From NCBI GenBank assembly GCA_949358305.1, contig OX442315.1, positions 26,252,427-26,316,426 on the forward strand: a stretch of DNA of 64,000 nt, written 5' to 3'. The position numbers and the translations under genes are program-made. Each line of letters begins with the position of its first letter. Within the stretch, counting starts at the first letter, position 1. The notes under the pieces were generated by a model. The model saw only the letters and a list, made by a program, of their open reading frames with translations, made no database searches and had not been told where the DNA came from. Below, in pieces: positions 63,828 through 64,000 of this stretch. This stretch comes from Strigamia acuminata (Eukaryota; Arthropoda; Chilopoda; Geophilomorpha; Linotaeniidae).

Positions 63828-63917
63828 CCGTCGGTAGCTCAGTTGGTAGAGCGGTGGACTGTAGGCGAGATAAGTTTAGAAATCCATAGGCCGCTGGTTC
63901 AAATCCGGCTCGACGGA
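63828..63917 (+). tRNA. tRNA-Tyr (anticodon GTA) with 17-nt intron
   Basis: Exons 63828-63864 and 63882-63917. The acceptor stem pairs CCGTCGG with TCGACGG, leaving A as discriminator. C1-G72 and A73 are the tyrosine identity elements of eukaryotes. The D arm is GCTC/GAGC, the anticodon stem GTGGA/TCCAT, and the anticodon GTA is at 63861-63863. The T arm is GCTGG/CCGGC. The intron (63865-63881) sits between positions 37 and 38, the usual place for tRNA-Tyr introns, and must be removed by the tRNA splicing endonuclease. Internal A box (TAGCTCAGTTGG) and B box (GGTTCAAATCC) are intact, so the gene should be active. CCA is not encoded, as expected of a eukaryote. Confidence 0.96.
63865..63881 (+). 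other. tRNA-Tyr intron
   Basis: Seventeen bases starting GCGAGATAAG, inserted after position 37. The exact ends could shift by a base because the junction bases are ambiguous. Confidence 0.85.
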
Positions 63918-63923
63918 GGCTAC

Positions 63924-63937
63924 TTTTTACTTTTTTT
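63924..63937 (+). terminator. RNA polymerase III terminator
   Basis: TTTTT (63924-63928), then a second run of seven T (63931-63937), starting six bases after the mature tRNA end. This is the normal pol III stop signal. Confidence 0.85.
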
Positions 63938-64000
63938 AAATACTTGAAACATTTTACTTGTTTCTTTAAATCATGAAAATTGTTTGATTTTTGTTTTTTA

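Overview
This is eukaryotic nuclear DNA, very probably from an invertebrate and most likely an arthropod. The cues are the AT-rich base composition (about 38-40% GC by eye), abundant homopolymers and microsatellites, an intron-bearing tRNA-Tyr gene with an internal pol III promoter, and a gypsy-like LTR retrotransposon remnant with a 'TGGCGC...' primer binding site. A crustacean such as Daphnia would fit, but nothing here fixes the genus.

The window is close to a protein-gene desert. No open frame in 64 kb shows a protein family I recognise, and the long frames are low-complexity or frame-shadow products. Two features are secure. One is a tRNA-Tyr(GTA) gene with a 17-nt intron at the right edge (63828-63917). 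The other is a young, complete, non-autonomous LTR element in minus orientation (41986-42608): identical 134-bp LTRs, a 5-bp target duplication, a primer binding site, a polypurine tract, and only a scrap of what looks like the end of a gypsy-type pol.

Everything else is weaker. By eye the + strand has more T than A and more G than C, which would fit one long + strand transcription unit such as a giant intron or regulatory domain. In line with that, the best exon-like signals are on the + strand. They are a CpG-rich promoter-like block with a 22-codon start exon and a GTGAGT donor (4881-5098), a strong acceptor followed by a 47-codon hydrophobic frame (55190-55353), and a recursive-splice-like site (55801-55837). 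Two short frames with coding-like composition lie at 25377-25475 and 39570-39638.

Layout: 1-5 kb, noncoding with a CpG-rich block at 1.07-1.6 kb. About 5 kb, candidate promoter and first exon. 5-10.5 kb, noncoding. 10.5-11.7 kb, a dense cluster of GGTCA/TGACC nuclear-receptor-type half-sites. 11.7-42 kb, noncoding with simple repeats, several hairpins and scattered GATGGCGC (CTCF-like or YY1/Pho-like) motifs. 42-42.6 kb, the LTR element. 47.2-47.3 kb, a cluster of AATAAAT motifs around a palindrome. 55-57 kb, splice-like signals. 59.4-60 kb, a CpG-rich block. 63.8-63.9 kb, the tRNA. If the motif clusters are functional, the window is best read as a regulatory landscape or long intron; that is inference, not demonstration.
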